DNA from: Marinobacter shengliensis
GTDB lineage: Bacteria; Pseudomonadota; Gammaproteobacteria; Pseudomonadales; Oleiphilaceae
Length of the DNA: 64,000 nucleotides
NCBI RefSeq assembly: GCF_003007715.1
Contig: NZ_PXNO01000023.1
Coordinates: 1-64,000 of the forward strand
Direction of reading: 5' to 3'
Positions 63,393 to 64,000 of the stretch are shown here, in pieces. Under the pieces are notes generated by a model. The model saw nothing but the letters and a program-made list of their open reading frames with translations. It did no database searches and had not been told where the DNA came from. Made by a program: the position numbers and the translations under genes. Positions within the stretch are counted from its first letter, which is position 1. Every line of letters begins with the position of its first letter.

Positions 63393-64000
63393 TCAGGCCG
63401 GCCGACGGGCGACGGTTGCCGCCGGGCCGGTCAGGGCGCTGTTCCAGCCGGCTTGTGCCGGGCGGGCCAGTTTTTCCGCCAGCTGTACCACTTCCCCTAC
63501 GATAATCAGCGTGGGTGGTTGGAAGTCTTCCCGGGCAATGGTCTCCACCAGGTTGTCCAGGGTGGTGACGGTCATGTGCTGAAGCGGAGTCGTACCCCGT
63601 TCTACCAGGGCCACCGGGCACTGCCCGGACAGGCCGTGGGCGGTCAGTTCCCGGACAATGGTGGGGGCGTTGTGCAACCCCATGTAAAACACCCGGGTTT
63701 GGCCCGGCGCAGCCAGTACCTGCCAGTTGAGCTCCAGGCTATGGTCGGCCTTGCGGTGGCCAGTGACAAAGGTCACGCTCTGGGAATAGTCCCGGTGGGT
63801 CAGGGGGATGCCACAGTAAGAGGCGCAACCAGCGGCAGAGGTAATGCCGGGCACAACCTGGAAGTCGATGTCGTTCTCCACCAGGAACTCGGCCTCTTCG
63901 CCCCCGCGGCCGAAGATGTAGGGGTCGCCACCTTTCAGGCGAACCACCCGGCGCTGTTTCATGGCCAGTTGTACCAGCAGTTCGTTGGTTTCTTCCTGGG
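63393..64000 (-). CDS. nirE: Uroporphyrinogen-III C-methyltransferase NirE, 5' part outside window
   Basis: The C-terminal about 200 residues of a SUMT enzyme. The reading frame runs off the right edge without a start. Motifs are VVRLKGGDPYIFGRGGEEAEFL, the SAM-site segment VVPGITSAAGCASYCGIPLTHRDY, and YMGLHNAPTIVRELTAHG. SUMT makes precorrin-2 for siroheme, cobalamin or heme d1. Location 40 bp upstream of nirN identifies it as NirE serving heme d1. An internal ATG at 63960-63962 is not the true start because coding sequence continues upstream (EETNELLVQLA). Confidence 0.9.
   Translation of the reverse strand, partial: QEETNELLVQLAMKQRRVVRLKGGDPYIFGRGGEEAEFLVENDIDFQVVPGITSAAGCASYCGIPLTHRDYSQSVTFVTGHRKADHSLELNWQVLAAPGQTRVFYMGLHNAPTIVRELTAHGLSGQCPVALVERGTTPLQHMTVTTLDNLVETIAREDFQPPTLIIVGEVVQLAEKLARPAQAGWNSALTGPAATVARRPA

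Overview
The window looks like a chromosomal segment of a marine, motile, facultatively denitrifying gammaproteobacterium. Marinobacter or a close relative fits best. The reasons are gene content and order: hisBHAF, gpmI-envC-ctp-yibQ, yibN-secB, a SUF-only Fe-S operon with sufT and sufE, fabB-fabA, and narK, nnrS and nir genes. This assignment is inference from familiar gene neighbourhoods; no database search was run.

Layout. (1) About 1-3500 is the end of an integrated mobile element cut by the window edge. It holds a rolling-circle-type replication initiator overlapping a tyrosine integrase, then an oppositely oriented pair encoding an ImmA/IrrE-type protease and a two-helix membrane protein. 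It abuts the 3' end of a tRNA-Phe gene, the likely attachment site. (2) 3.7-11 kb is housekeeping: yggX, mutY, an AsmA-family protein, a small SRPBCC protein and the hisBHAF histidine genes. (3) 11-17.4 kb carries the cell-envelope operon gpmI-envC-ctp-yibQ, diverging from a rhodanese-like gene and secB. (4) 17.4-24.4 kb is a heme-uptake operon behind a Fur-like operator: TonB receptor, a HmuY-like lipoprotein with two internal repeats, HemS, and the HmuTUV ABC transporter. (5) 24.4-31.4 kb holds trmL, a thiolase, a pteridine-reductase-like SDR, cca, a TraF-like outer-membrane protein, and the flagellar genes flgP and flgT. (6) 31.4-38.2 kb is the suf operon (sufB-C-D-S-A-T-E), read leftward from a promoter overlapped by an IscR type-1-like operator, with no iscR gene beside it. 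(7) 38.4-42 kb holds trhP (U32 family), a DNA-binding-domain-only AraC protein, fabB and fabA. (8) 42.2-64 kb is largely a nitrogen-oxide region: two nnrS genes, three different NarK-type transporters, a UspA protein, a Yip1-family protein, a Crp/Fnr regulator, nirN and a partial nirE. Interspersed are a voltage-gated-type cation channel, an orphan permease, an EVE protein, hemolysin III, wrbA and a volA-fadL lipid pair.

How it works together. FNR/DNR-like palindromes precede usp-narK2, narK3, the divergent nnrS2/yip1 pair and the crp/fnr gene, which suggests low-oxygen or nitrogen-oxide control. nirE and nirN are normally the last genes of a heme d1 (nirS) cluster, so more nir genes are expected beyond the right edge. 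The heme operon and suf operon each carry an iron-linked operator.

The most notable non-coding feature is a dispersed repeat present four times (9.4, 36.3, 38.3 and 61.7 kb). Each copy has a conserved core flanked by perfect 20-25 bp inverted arms whose sequence differs from copy to copy. Two copies sit inside operons (his and suf).
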